From assembly GCA_951828535.1 (NCBI GenBank), contig OX639990.1, positions 3,534,001-3,598,000 on the forward strand: a DNA stretch of 64,000 nucleotides. Direction: 5' to 3'. Source of the DNA: an uncultured Candidatus Entotheonella sp. GTDB lineage: Bacteria > Tectomicrobia > Entotheonellia > Entotheonellales > Entotheonellaceae. The translations under genes and the position numbers were made by a program. The notes under the pieces were generated by a model. The model worked only from the letters and a program-made list of their open reading frames with translations, was not told the DNA's origin and made no database searches. Of this stretch, positions 16,843-25,233 are shown piece by piece. Each line of letters begins with the position of its first letter. Positions within the stretch are counted from its first letter, which is position 1.

Positions 16843-17211
16843 TCTGACATTACCGCCAGTCGGCCTCGGAGCAGGTAAAATGACCACCCGAGCCGCGCCA
16901 ACGGCTGCGTGTGGTTGGCGGCGCGAGTCGCGTCAAGGGTTGGCGTGCCGTCGGAAACACATGATTGAGACTGGAACCGGAGTTGTGAGACCGGTTGCCT
17001 CCTGCCGTCCGTTCCATAGCTCACCTCCGAGTTGCACAGCCCCTTCCTGTCAGGAAAGCCCCCCAAAGAAGAGAGTCCTCCTCCCCCGGGAGGGGTCAGG
17101 GGAGGGCCAGGGAGGGAGGCGCTGGTGCAATCAGATACGGAAATGCCCTGGCCTGACAGCGGTGATGAAAGCGTCAAGGGCTTCAGGCGCGCCCCGGCGG
17201 CAGGCGCCGCA
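16843..17211. other. Intergenic stretch, no gene recognised
   Basis: Holds a CTCCTCCCCCGGGAGGGG palindromic segment near 17079-17096, similar in style to other dispersed C/G-rich repeats of the window. I see no supported gene. Confidence 0.45.
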
Positions 17212-18006
17212 TCACGAATCCCTGAAGCCGTTGAGTTCATGAATCAACCGCAGCCCCTTGAGGGTCAACAGCGGATCAATCACGTCGATGGCCTTGGTTT
17301 CCGGCGTAATAACCTCCACTAGGCCGCCGGTGGCGATGACTTTTACTGCCTGCTGATCCTCCTCCGCGGGCGTCATTTCGGCCTTCAGCCGGGCCACCAG
17401 CCCTTCGACCAGCGCCGCGTATCCGAGGATGAGACCGGACTGCATGGTGTGCACGGTATTGGTGCCGATGGCGCGCGGCGGACGGACGAGCTCCACTTGG
17501 TACAACTGCGCTGCCGAGCGGGTCAGCGATTCCAGCGCCGTCACGATGCCGGGGGCGATGGCGCCGCCGAGGTATTCGCCGTGCGCCGATACGCAATCGA
17601 ACACGGTGGCGGTGCCGAAGGCGATGGCGATGGCCGGGCCGCCGTATAAATGATGCGTTGCCGCGGCGTTCACCACGCGGTCGGCGCCGACCTCGCTGGG
17701 GTTGTCGACCGACAGCGTCACGCCGCTGCGGGTGTGCGGCCCGACCATCAGCGGTTCGACGCGCAGGTACTGGCGCGACAATTGATCGAAGACCGCGCGC
17801 AGCGGCGGCACGACGCAGGAAATCGACACGCCGCGAATGTCCTCCACGGTGATGTCACTGGCGCGGAAGAGGTTCAGCAGCAAGATGGCGTACTCGTCGG
17901 CGAGTCTTTGCCGCTCCGTGGCGAACCGCCAATCGGCCACCAGGGCGTCGCCGCGAAACACGCCGGCCTTGATGGTGGTGTTGCTGACGTCGATGGTGAG
18001 CAGCAT
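17212..18006 (-). CDS. coaX: Type III pantothenate kinase (264 aa)
   Basis: Begins MLLTIDVSNTTIKAGVF, the phosphate-binding first strand of the ASKHA fold in CoaX (usual form DIGNTNI). Other family marks are DIRGVSISCVVP, the VGADRVVNAAA block with the catalytic Asp, IAIAFGTATVFD and EYLGGAIAPGI. CoaX phosphorylates pantothenate in the first step of CoA synthesis and is not feedback-inhibited by CoA. The length is normal. The ATG at 18006 is chosen because family similarity starts exactly there. No birA gene is next to it, unlike in many genomes. Confidence 0.92.
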   Translation of the reverse strand: MLLTIDVSNTTIKAGVFRGDALVADWRFATERQRLADEYAILLLNLFRASDITVEDIRGVSISCVVPPLRAVFDQLSRQYLRVEPLMVGPHTRSGVTLSVDNPSEVGADRVVNAAATHHLYGGPAIAIAFGTATVFDCVSAHGEYLGGAIAPGIVTALESLTRSAAQLYQVELVRPPRAIGTNTVHTMQSGLILGYAALVEGLVARLKAEMTPAEEDQQAVKVIATGGLVEVITPETKAIDVIDPLLTLKGLRLIHELNGFRDS

Positions 18007-18052
18007 GCAAATCTCGATGGCTGAAAGGGCAGGGTCGTGCCGAGGCGTCGGC

Positions 18053-19237
18053 TCAGCCGCGGCAGGTTTCGAGCGTTTCCTTGAAGCCCGGCAGGGCGTT
18101 CTCGATGGTGTGGTCTTCCACACAGTAGGCCAGACGGAAATAGCCCGGCGTGCCGAAGCCGCGTCCGGGCACGGCGAGAATGCGCCGTTGCAGCAGCATG
18201 TTAACAAACGCCGTGTCATCCTCGATGGGCGAGCGCGGAAACAGGTAGAACGCTCCCTGCGGCCTGACGAATTCGTATCCCATGGCTGCCAGTGCGTCGC
18301 ACATCAGCGCGCGCTTGCGCTCGTATTGCTGCATGTCGATCGTGACGCCCTGCAACTCCCGCACCACGTGCTGCATGAGCGCCGGGGCGTTGACGAACCC
18401 CAGGGTGCGGTTGGCGAAGTTCAGGCCCTCCAGGAGTTCTTCCAGGCCGGCGCAGGCGGGGTTGACGGCGATGTGGCCGATCCGCTCGCCGGGCAGCGCC
18501 AGGTCCTTGGCGTGCGACGTTACCGCGATGCTGTTAGCGAAGTGGGCATGGACCTCCGGGTAGGTCAGGCCGTCGTAAAGCAACTTCTTGTAGGGCTCGT
18601 CGCTGACCAGATATATCTGAGTGCCGAATTCCGCTTGCTTGCGGCGCAGCAGGTCGCCCAGGGCCTCAACGGTGGCCGCGTCGTACATGACGCCGGATGG
18701 ATTGTTAGGCGAATTGATGAGGACGATCTTGGTGCGGACCGACAGCGCCGCCGCGATGGCCGGCAGGTCGAGGTTGAAGCGTGCGTCGGTCGGCACCACC
18801 TTGCTGACGCCTTGGTGGTTGTCGGCGTAGAAGTTGTATTCGACGAAGTACGGCGAGAAGATCATCACCTCGTCGCCGGGGTCCAGGAGCGTCTTGAATA
18901 CCACGTTGAGGCCACCGGCGGCGCCGACCACCATGGTGATGAGCTCGGCCGTGAAGGCGATGCCGGTTTCGCGCCCGAGCTGTTCCGCCACCGCGGTTCG
19001 CGTTTCGGCGTAGCCGGTGTTCGGCATGTAGCGGTGCATGCCCGGTTTGGGTTGGCTGACCAGCCGGTGCAGCGCCTCGTGGAACTCGGGGGGCGGCTCG
19101 ACCACCGGGTTGCCGAGTGAGAAATCGTAGACGTTGTCGGCCCCGTGTTCCTGTTTGAGCCGGATGCCCTCCTCGAACATGCCCCGTATCCAGGACGCCG
19201 CCTGCATGTATTGCCGAACCTTTTGCGCGATGGCCAT
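18053..19237 (-). CDS. PLP-dependent class I/II aminotransferase (394 aa)
   Basis: Fold-type I aminotransferase. The PLP-binding Lys is K244 in SHAKDLALPGERIGH; SPNNPSG (176-182) and SDEPYKKL (212-219) hold the conserved Asn, Asp and Tyr. The pattern SHAKDLxLPGERIG is typical of aspartate/alanine-like or uncharacterised class I enzymes, so the substrate cannot be fixed. Start 19237 has AAGGAAG five bases upstream; a longer frame from 19369 lacks similarity. It precedes coaX on the same strand by 46 bases and may be cotranscribed with it. Confidence 0.88.
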   Translation of the reverse strand: MAIAQKVRQYMQAASWIRGMFEEGIRLKQEHGADNVYDFSLGNPVVEPPPEFHEALHRLVSQPKPGMHRYMPNTGYAETRTAVAEQLGRETGIAFTAELITMVVGAAGGLNVVFKTLLDPGDEVMIFSPYFVEYNFYADNHQGVSKVVPTDARFNLDLPAIAAALSVRTKIVLINSPNNPSGVMYDAATVEALGDLLRRKQAEFGTQIYLVSDEPYKKLLYDGLTYPEVHAHFANSIAVTSHAKDLALPGERIGHIAVNPACAGLEELLEGLNFANRTLGFVNAPALMQHVVRELQGVTIDMQQYERKRALMCDALAAMGYEFVRPQGAFYLFPRSPIEDDTAFVNMLLQRRILAVPGRGFGTPGYFRLAYCVEDHTIENALPGFKETLETCRG

Positions 19238-19408
19238 GATGACTTCCTTGTGGATTGGCGAAGGCGCGGCGTCGGGTACCGCGGCCATGGTCAGGAGCGT
19301 GTTAGCATGCGTGAAAACGCCCGTTGGCGCAAGCGCAACGTCCGTCGGCCGGCAATCGCCGCTTGACATGGCAGTGGGCCAAATTTAGTTTGCTGGGCGT
19401 GAATCAGT

Positions 19409-19447
19409 CATGTAGGTCGGATTAGCCACAGCCGTAATCCGACATTC
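19409..19447. repeat. Dispersed GTCGGATTA...TAATCCGAC repeat, copy 1
   Basis: GTAGGTCGGATTAGCC and CCGTAATCCGACATTCC form an imperfect hairpin. Related units lie at 38456-38543 and 39418-39456. It resembles REP-like elements of gammaproteobacteria. Confidence 0.7.
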
Positions 19448-19482
19448 CATCACGATAGATATCTGCCATCGGGAAACACACC

Positions 19483-19764
19483 ATGCTGACCTTAACCGCT
19501 GTTCTGACGGTGAAAGCCGGGCGGGAGGCTGAATTCGAGCGCGTCATGCACGTTACGGTGCCGAAGGTGCGCGAGGAGCCCGGCAACCACGCCTACGTGC
19601 TGAACCGTTCGACCGAAAACCCGCGCGTTTTCATGGTCTATGAGGAATACGAGGACGCCGAGGCGCTGGAATCGCACCGCGCCCACCTGAAGGAAATGGG
19701 CATCGACCTGCGCGACCTGTTGGAGGGGCCGTCGGTGCTGACCTTTTACGACAAGCTGCTGTAG
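19483..19764 (+). CDS. ABM-family monooxygenase-like protein (YgiN-like, 93 aa)
   Basis: Dimeric ferredoxin-like barrel protein: MLTLTAVLTVKAGREAEFE, then PGNHAYVLNRSTENPRVF and YEEYEDAEALESHRAHLK, the standard antibiotic-biosynthesis-monooxygenase pattern (YExxxxxxAxxxHxxxxH). Members oxidise quinols or other aromatics without cofactor, or break down haem; the substrate here is unknown. It is followed after 18 bases by the thiolase-like gene and probably forms one operon with it and the DUF35 gene. Confidence 0.85.
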   Translation: MLTLTAVLTVKAGREAEFERVMHVTVPKVREEPGNHAYVLNRSTENPRVFMVYEEYEDAEALESHRAHLKEMGIDLRDLLEGPSVLTFYDKLL

Positions 19765-19782
19765 CGGCGCGGAGAACAAATC

Positions 19783-20997
19783 ATGGGTCGCCTGACAGAC
19801 AAGTACTGCATCGCCGGCGTTGGCGAAACGTCGTACTCCAAGAATTCCGGCAAGACGACGCGCGCCATGGGCGCCGAGGCGATTCGCAACGCCATGCGCG
19901 ACGCCGGCCTGAGCGCCGATCAGGTGAACGGCGTGTTGAGCTATCACGGCGGCGATTCGACCGCGGGTCCGGAGATTGCCGCCGACTTGGGCATCCGCCC
20001 GGACTTCTACATGGACTGCTCCGGCGGCGGCTCGAGTACCGAGGCACTGGTCGGCCTGGCCATCGGCGCCATCGAGGTGGGGATGTGCGAAACGGTGGCG
20101 ATTTTCAGGTCGATGAACGGCTACAGCGAGGTGCGCATTGGCGGCACCGGACGGCGCGCCGCGACCCCGGTGGCGGGCAGCCAGTTGCTAAGCCGCCCGT
20201 ACGGCATGGTGAGCGCCGGGCAGAATTTCGCCCCGGTGTTCATGCGCCACATGATGGAGTACGGCACCGCCAGCGCCCAGGTGGCGGCGGTGAAGGTGGC
20301 GCACAGCAAGCACGCCAGCAACAACCCGAAGGCGTATTACCGCAAGCGCTATACGGTCGAGGACGTGCTGAACTCGCGCTGGATCTGCAAGCCCTTGCAC
20401 CTGCTGGACTGCTGCGTGGAGACGGACAACGCCACGGCCCTGATCGTCACCTCGGCGGAGCGCGCGGCGGATTTGCGGCGACGGCCAGTCTACGTCATGG
20501 GCGTGGTCGGGCGCGTTACCAAGAAGCGTGGCGACACCTTCTACAACGACGCCCCGATTACCGACGTAGCCGGCAAGTACGCCGCCGAGCGGGTCTTTGG
20601 CATGGCCGGGGTCGGGCCCGAGGACGTCCACGTAACCGGCTCGTACGACGCTTTTACGTTCACGACGATGCTGCAGCTGGAGGACTACGGTTTTTGTCGC
20701 AAGGGAGAAGGCGGCGATTACGTATCGAGCGGCATCATCGAGCTGGGCGGCAGGCGCCCGAACAACACCAGCGGCGGACACCTGTGCGAGGGCTACACGC
20801 ACGGCATGAGCATGGTCATCGAGAACGTGCGGCAGTTGCGCGGCCAGGCGGACGATTCGTGCCCAGGGTGGCAGGACGGCGTGCACACCCATGATTACGC
20901 CGAAGGCGGTTGCCGCCAGGTGCGCGAGGCTGAAATTTCCATGAATCTGGGATGGGCCAACCCGGTAACGGGAAGCGCCCTCATCCTGCGGAGGTAG
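19783..20997 (+). CDS. Thiolase-like (SCP2/Ltp2-type) protein without the nucleophilic Cys (404 aa)
   Basis: Thiolase fold: AGVGETSYSKNSGKTT at the start, GGGSSTEALVGLAIGAIE (residues 81-98) where true thiolases have the nucleophilic Cys, and C-terminal GGHLCEGYTHGM. Ser replacing the Cys in a GGGSS motif is characteristic of lipid-transfer-protein thiolases such as Ltp2, which act as retro-aldolases on beta-hydroxyacyl-CoA with a DUF35 partner. The next gene, 5 bases downstream, encodes such a DUF35 protein. A side-chain or aromatic acyl-CoA degradation role is inferred. Confidence 0.82.
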   Translation: MGRLTDKYCIAGVGETSYSKNSGKTTRAMGAEAIRNAMRDAGLSADQVNGVLSYHGGDSTAGPEIAADLGIRPDFYMDCSGGGSSTEALVGLAIGAIEVGMCETVAIFRSMNGYSEVRIGGTGRRAATPVAGSQLLSRPYGMVSAGQNFAPVFMRHMMEYGTASAQVAAVKVAHSKHASNNPKAYYRKRYTVEDVLNSRWICKPLHLLDCCVETDNATALIVTSAERAADLRRRPVYVMGVVGRVTKKRGDTFYNDAPITDVAGKYAAERVFGMAGVGPEDVHVTGSYDAFTFTTMLQLEDYGFCRKGEGGDYVSSGIIELGGRRPNNTSGGHLCEGYTHGMSMVIENVRQLRGQADDSCPGWQDGVHTHDYAEGGCRQVREAEISMNLGWANPVTGSALILRR

Positions 20998-21002
20998 GCA
21001 CC

Positions 21003-21506
21003 ATGCCGCAAGTCGAATACCGTGGAATGCTCCTGATGGTCCCCGAAAACGACAGCGAATTTGGCGGCTATTTCGAGGCTGCCCGAGAGCACCGGCTGGT
21101 GGTGAAGAAATGCGCCGGCTGCGGCCTGCTGCGCTTCCCGCCCGGCTCCGGCTGCCCCTGGTGCACCTCACTGGACTGGACGTGGCAAGAGGTGAGCGGC
21201 AAGGGCGCCATCTACTCCTACGAAATCATCGCCCACGCCATCCAGCCCGGCTTCCGCGATCTCACTCCCTATCCCGTCATCATCGTCGAGCTCGACGAAC
21301 AACGCGGCGCTCCCACCCCTCAGGACGGCCTCCGCCTCATCGCCAACCTCGTGGACGCTCAATTCCAGCCCGAAGCCGAAGCCAACGTCGCCATCGGCAA
21401 GCGCGTGGACGTTGTCTTCCAGGACCTGTCGCCCGACTTGTCCCTGCCGCAATTCCGCCTGACCGACGAGCCGCCCGCCGGGCCGGTCTGGCAGTTCCCG
21501 GGGTGA
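21003..21506 (+). CDS. DUF35 OB-fold/zinc-ribbon acyl-CoA-associated protein (167 aa)
   Basis: An N-terminal helix (DSEFGGYFEAAREHRLVVKK) is followed by a rubredoxin-like zinc ribbon CAGCGLLRFPPGSGCPWC (CxxC...CxxC) and an OB-fold (GKGAIYSYEIIAHA ... PYPVIIVELDE). DUF35 proteins bind acyl-CoA and partner with thiolase-like proteins (for example ChsH2 with Ltp2). Adjacent placement after the thiolase-like gene supports a two-subunit complex. Start 21003 (MPQVEYRG); the stop of the upstream gene is 5 bases before. Confidence 0.9.
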   Translation: MPQVEYRGMLLMVPENDSEFGGYFEAAREHRLVVKKCAGCGLLRFPPGSGCPWCTSLDWTWQEVSGKGAIYSYEIIAHAIQPGFRDLTPYPVIIVELDEQRGAPTPQDGLRLIANLVDAQFQPEAEANVAIGKRVDVVFQDLSPDLSLPQFRLTDEPPAGPVWQFPG

Positions 21507-21670
21507 GACCGGACGTCTCAACCTCGAGAGGCGGATCTGCGAGCCACTTCGATGCGCATTGATCCCGGGGAAGAATAGACCGGCTTCTGTATTCGCCTTC
21601 ATCCGCATGGGTTGCTCGTCCGGGTCTCGCAGATGACGATTGCGGGGTTTCCTCGCCCAAAAGCGGTCGA

Positions 21671-22054
21671 CTATGCAGTTGGTTTGCCAAGGGCTGCCAG
21701 GAGGTCGAAGTCCGAGTCGGCGGATTCGAGTCTGGCGCCGTGACGGCGGGCGCAGGCGGCAATGACCACATCGGTCGCCGGAATGGTCACACCTTGGAGT
21801 CGCGCCTGACGGGCCAGATCGTACGCCCCTGTCCAGACTTGATCGTCGATAGGAAGCTCCGGGAGGGTGCGGGCGAAATCCAGCAGAACCTTCCGTTCCT
21901 GTTGGCCGCGGGCGCCGTTCCAGAGTTCGAGCTGCACCAACGGACACCAACAGGCTTGCCCGGCGGTCAGCGCGGCCTCGACACGGGCGCGGACCATCCG
22001 GTCGCCGCTCGGTCGAAGCATGTGTATCCAGGACGACGTATCGACAAGAATCAC
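21671..22054 (-). CDS. vapC: VapC-type PIN-domain RNase toxin (127 aa)
   Basis: MILVDTSSWIHMLR contains the first acidic ligand (Asp5); Glu in VQLELWNGA, Asp in TDVVIAACA and the final SADSDFDLLA complete the PIN metal site, so the enzyme looks intact. VapC toxins cleave tRNA or rRNA. The antitoxin gene ends 4 bases upstream, giving the canonical vapB-vapC order and tight coupling. Confidence 0.9.
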   Translation of the reverse strand: MILVDTSSWIHMLRPSGDRMVRARVEAALTAGQACWCPLVQLELWNGARGQQERKVLLDFARTLPELPIDDQVWTGAYDLARQARLQGVTIPATDVVIAACARRHGARLESADSDFDLLAALGKPTA

Positions 22055-22058
22055 CGGT

Positions 22059-22262
22059 TCAACCCTGGCGGCGCGCAGCCTGAAGTTCTTGCGGCGTGAT
22101 CAGGTCGGCGCAGGTGCCGGCGTATTTGGTGAGTTCCGACATGCGCATGCGGCGATTGAAGTCGGCGACCGCGCCGACGATGGCATCGCGTTTGGTCTTC
22201 GCCTTCGTGAATCGGATAGCATCCTTAAGTTCGTGGTCGGGAATATCAATAGTAGTTTTCAT
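22059..22262 (-). CDS. vapB: VapB-type antitoxin (67 aa)
   Basis: MKTTIDIPDHELKDAIRFTK is a ribbon-helix-helix N-terminus, followed by TKRDAIVGAVADFNRRMRM and a flexible C-terminal part (ELTKYAGTCADLI) that would neutralise VapC. It is the first gene of the pair. A TTGACA/TAATTT promoter overlaps its leader (22269-22297); antitoxin or complex binding there would give the usual autorepression, which is inferred. Confidence 0.88.
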   Translation of the reverse strand: MKTTIDIPDHELKDAIRFTKAKTKRDAIVGAVADFNRRMRMSELTKYAGTCADLITPQELQAARRQG

Positions 22263-22268
22263 GCTTGC

Positions 22269-22297
22269 AAATTAGCCTCCATAGGAAGTTCTGTCAA
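22269..22297 (-). promoter_or_regulatory. Promoter of vapBC
   Basis: A perfect TTGACA (22292-22297) lies 17 bases from TAATTT (22269-22274) on the minus strand. The -10 ends only 6 bases before the vapB ATG, implying a very short or absent leader. Just upstream (about 22299-22320) GATCTGATAT and CGATATGATC form an imperfect palindrome, a possible operator. Confidence 0.6.
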
Positions 22298-22320
22298 ATG
22301 ATCTGATATTCGATATGATC

Positions 22321-22580
22321 GCTTTTCAGCATCCCGAAGCGCTGATTCGATGAGTTATTGTCCTTGACGACCCTACCGCGGGTCTTGGGGGCAGCGTTCG
22401 TCCCTGCCTCCCTGCTGGAATCCGACGGCTTCGCGCCAGCGTTGACCGTGGCGCAGCGAAGGACTATTAATCCGGGCAGTGCTTGGCGAGCTTCGGAGGT
22501 CGGATAGTTGCCGGTGCATCAGAGCGTGCAGTCGGACCCGCCCGACACGGGTGAGCAGATGTGCATTCATGCGAGCGCCG
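22321..22580. other. Intergenic stretch, no gene recognised
   Basis: Spacer between the vapBC promoter and the ATPase-TOPRIM pair, with no recognisable coding content. Confidence 0.45.
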
Positions 22581-23210
22581 CTATGTAAACAGGTTCTGAA
22601 GCCAAGCGAGGAAGGTGCGGCAAAGGATGCCGTCGACCTCCAGGTCGCGGGCACGAATCGCGGAGCCCATGCGCCTGGGGTCCTCTCTGGCGGCCAGCCA
22701 AGCGTCGAGCTTGGCCCGTTGGGTTTTCTGCTTGGAAAATTTTCTGTCCTGCTCGGGAATGGCGTCAATATAGCGCTGAGACATGGGCCAAACCGTATCC
22801 CCGGCGGGCACCATTTCAATAACGAAATCTTCGAGTTCGCCGCCGGACGTGTTGTCTGGCATTAACCACACACCCACACGGGGCTTGCTCGTAACGGTGA
22901 CGATCGTCCCTCCGGCAGCAGGGTGTCCGGGCAATCCGATGCCTTCGGTCGACAATCGAGTCTTTACGGCGTCCCAGCGCGACGACAGGTCCGTATTGGC
23001 GTCCACCAGAATGCCGAGAGCTTGTCGCCCCGGTGCTCTCAATTCGGCACCAATGGAATCAAGTAGGGGTCCGATGCCCTCACGATTTTCAATAACAAAA
23101 TCAAGGGTGGGTTCGCACCGCCTCAAGATGTGGCGTACGACGTGCTCATCGTCCTGACCTTCAACCAGGAGAATCTGGGGACTTGGCAGGGAGGAATTGG
23201 GGCGGGCCAT
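22581..23210 (-). CDS. TOPRIM-like DUF3226 protein, partner of AAA ATPase (209 aa)
   Basis: ILLVEGQDDEHVVRHIL (Glu17) and ALGILVDANTDLSSRW (Asp70, Asp74) match the TOPRIM acidic triad, and VGVWLMPDNTSGGELEDFV is the signature of DUF3226-like proteins. A nuclease or phosphotransfer function is plausible. It starts 3 bases after the stop of the AAA ATPase gene, so the two are cotranscribed in the order ATPase then TOPRIM, as in PARIS (AriA-AriB) and similar anti-phage pairs. Assignment to DUF3226 is from memory of the pattern. Confidence 0.75.
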   Translation of the reverse strand: MARPNSSLPSPQILLVEGQDDEHVVRHILRRCEPTLDFVIENREGIGPLLDSIGAELRAPGRQALGILVDANTDLSSRWDAVKTRLSTEGIGLPGHPAAGGTIVTVTSKPRVGVWLMPDNTSGGELEDFVIEMVPAGDTVWPMSQRYIDAIPEQDRKFSKQKTQRAKLDAWLAAREDPRRMGSAIRARDLEVDGILCRTFLAWLQNLFT

Positions 23211-23213
23211 CGG

Positions 23214-24356
23214 TTACCTGACTTCAATTCCGTATCTGGCCGCGGCGTTGAGGTTATCCTCCGAGTACTCTACAGCGCGAATTTCGTCCCCATGTCTTTC
23301 GAGACGTACCAAGACCCCGTGTACATCTTCCAACTCCGCTGCCGCCTGCGCGAAGCCGACCACACAGTCCCAGCCGTGGGTTGTGGCCAGAACCTGCACG
23401 TCGTTTTCGCGGGCCGTCTGCATAACCATTCTCCAGAAGTCACGTTGTATGGAGTGGTGGATGCCGTTTTCCGCTTCGTCGATTAACAGAAACCCCCCCT
23501 GACCGTTGGCGAGCGCCAAGGCGGCGCCAAGCAGTCGAACCGCCCCGTCCCCCAGACTCTTTAGGGGAACTGGGTTGTCCTGACCTTTGAGCTTGACAAT
23601 GGCACGACGAGACGGCCCTCTTTTGTCGTCCCCGACAAAGGCGATGCGCTCTACGTCTTCCCCTCCAATAACCTGCAAAGACTGTACGGCCCGACTGTCA
23701 TCATGGGTAAGGGCTACGCTGTCCCACAATCCTCCCAGTTGGTAGTTGTTGGGTAAGCCGGGACCCAGAGTGACACACCGAACTTCAGCGATTTGTTCAG
23801 ATCTGTCGTGCCGTAATCCGTTCCGCAACCGACGAGGGAACCGATAGGGATCCCATAGGGCGCGCAAGGGGATTTCCTGGACTGCGTCGTTGAATTCGAC
23901 TCGCAGTAGGGCTTCATCGGCATCCGCCTCGAATCCATGCGACCTCTGCTCCCAGACTCGATTGGAAGGGTAAAGTTGGCCTTGTTGCAAGACAGGGCCG
24001 ACCTTGATCCTGAGTCGAGAGGCTTCAGCCGGTCCAATGGATATGACGCAATCCGAGGAGGGATGACGGCCAAAGAAGAGGGCCTCAAGATGGGGTCTGC
24101 TTACTTTATCGCCGTCTTCATCGACATCTACGACAAGTTCTTCCCTTCTTTCCAATACGTCCAACAAAGCAGGGTAACTGCCGCGTGCCGCAAATATGCG
24201 CACGGCGTCCAGCAGCGTCGTTTTGCCGACGCCGTTTCGTCCCGCAATTAGCGTGACACGGCCCAGACGGCGGATCGAGAGTTCGTCCAAGCCACGAAAA
24301 CCCTTGATTGAAATACTGGGTAGATGGAGGCTTTCCTCGAGCGGCGCGGTCCCCAT
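23214..24356 (-). CDS. AAA family (ABC/SMC-like) ATPase of a two-gene putative defence cassette (380 aa)
   Basis: An N-terminal ISIKGFRGLDELSIRRLG strand pair and Walker A GRNGVGKTT (residues 39-47) are typical of OLD/RecF-like ATPases. The signature-like LKSLGDGAVRLLGAALAL precedes Walker B FLLIDEAENG (DE at 293-294), and a switch His lies in LATTHGWD (His328). The middle is insertion-rich. No DNA-binding or nuclease domain is present in the same chain; the nuclease-like TOPRIM is encoded by the next gene. Base composition is like the host, so acquisition is not recent. Confidence 0.82.
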   Translation of the reverse strand: MGTAPLEESLHLPSISIKGFRGLDELSIRRLGRVTLIAGRNGVGKTTLLDAVRIFAARGSYPALLDVLERREELVVDVDEDGDKVSRPHLEALFFGRHPSSDCVISIGPAEASRLRIKVGPVLQQGQLYPSNRVWEQRSHGFEADADEALLRVEFNDAVQEIPLRALWDPYRFPRRLRNGLRHDRSEQIAEVRCVTLGPGLPNNYQLGGLWDSVALTHDDSRAVQSLQVIGGEDVERIAFVGDDKRGPSRRAIVKLKGQDNPVPLKSLGDGAVRLLGAALALANGQGGFLLIDEAENGIHHSIQRDFWRMVMQTARENDVQVLATTHGWDCVVGFAQAAAELEDVHGVLVRLERHGDEIRAVEYSEDNLNAAARYGIEVR

Positions 24357-24470
24357 ATCGCACTCCTTGCTTCCGTCCGTGAGCTATACCGCTCTGGAAC
24401 GAACGGCATGTTTCAATAAAGCGCAATGTAGCAGAGGCCCCTTTTCCGGGCAATGAAGGGCAGTTTATGG

Positions 24471-24992
24471 CTACCGGTAAAGCCCTTGCCCCGCAATGTA
24501 CGCAGCCACCGCCTCGGGAAGCATCCCGCCGAGTGAAGCGGGCGGGACGCCTTGCCGGAGTTGCCGGCGGATGTCGCTGCTGCGGACCGCATGGGTAGCG
24601 GGCAGGCTGAGGCGGCCGAATTCCCGGTCGATGTCGGTGTGGCGGTGCCAGCGGTGCCATTCGGCGGCGATGTCGGGGCCGACGAGTAGAGAGATCGGTT
24701 GCCGCAGGCGGTCTCGAAGATGGCGGAGGACGTCGTAGGTGTAGACGGGTTGGTCATCGTCGGTGGCCAGGCGGCGTTCGACGTCGCAGACGCGGGCTGG
24801 CAACAGGGCGTCGAAGGCCAGGCGGCACATGTGAACCCGGTGCGCAAAGGGCGCGGACTGCTTGCCGAAGGCGTGGCGGAAAGCCGGTACGATGATGACG
24901 TAATAGCCGAGCTCGACGGCGCGCCGGATCATGGATACGTGCCCGGCGTGTATCGGATCGAAGCTGCCGCCATAGACGGCGTAACGGCGCAT
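24471..24992 (-). CDS. nadD: Nicotinate-nucleotide adenylyltransferase-like protein (173 aa)
   Basis: MRRYAVYGGSFDPIHAGHVS carries the nucleotidyltransferase GGSFDPxHxGH motif (residues 8-18), and RSSDIRRQLRQG near residue 140 matches the ISSTxIR motif. NadD adenylates nicotinate mononucleotide to NaAD in NAD synthesis. At 173 aa it is shorter than usual (about 190-215 aa), with a compressed middle, so a related NMN/phosphopantetheine-type specificity cannot be excluded. No rsfS or proA neighbours, which often accompany nadD. Confidence 0.75.
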   Translation of the reverse strand: MRRYAVYGGSFDPIHAGHVSMIRRAVELGYYVIIVPAFRHAFGKQSAPFAHRVHMCRLAFDALLPARVCDVERRLATDDDQPVYTYDVLRHLRDRLRQPISLLVGPDIAAEWHRWHRHTDIDREFGRLSLPATHAVRSSDIRRQLRQGVPPASLGGMLPEAVAAYIAGQGLYR

Positions 24993-25059
24993 GCGATCAC
25001 CCTTCCCGCAATGTTTGTCCGGCCCCTTATGGCGTGCTATAAGAAGCGCTTCCAGTATT

Positions 25060-25170
25060 CCGCAGACACCGCAAGGACATCAAGCTTGCCTTCGATTCTG
25101 ATCCGGGACAAGGGTCCGGAAGTTTTTCCAGAATTGAAGCGACTGGATTCCGGGTCGAGCCCGGAATGAC
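25060..25170. repeat. Dispersed GGATTCCGGGTCG...CCGGAATGACG repeat
   Basis: CTGGATTCCGGGTCGAGCCC leads into CCCGGAATGACGCC, a hairpin-prone unit related to the element at 7455-7575. It lies upstream of pheA-tyrA. Confidence 0.6.
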
Positions 25171-25233
25171 GCCTTGTGGAACTGGACGGGCTACATTCAT
25201 GAGGAACGACATTATTACGGCAAGGGGCAGCTT

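Noticed and set aside
17837-19120. 427-codon plus-strand frame
   Set aside because: Antisense of coaX and the aminotransferase; no motif is recognisable.
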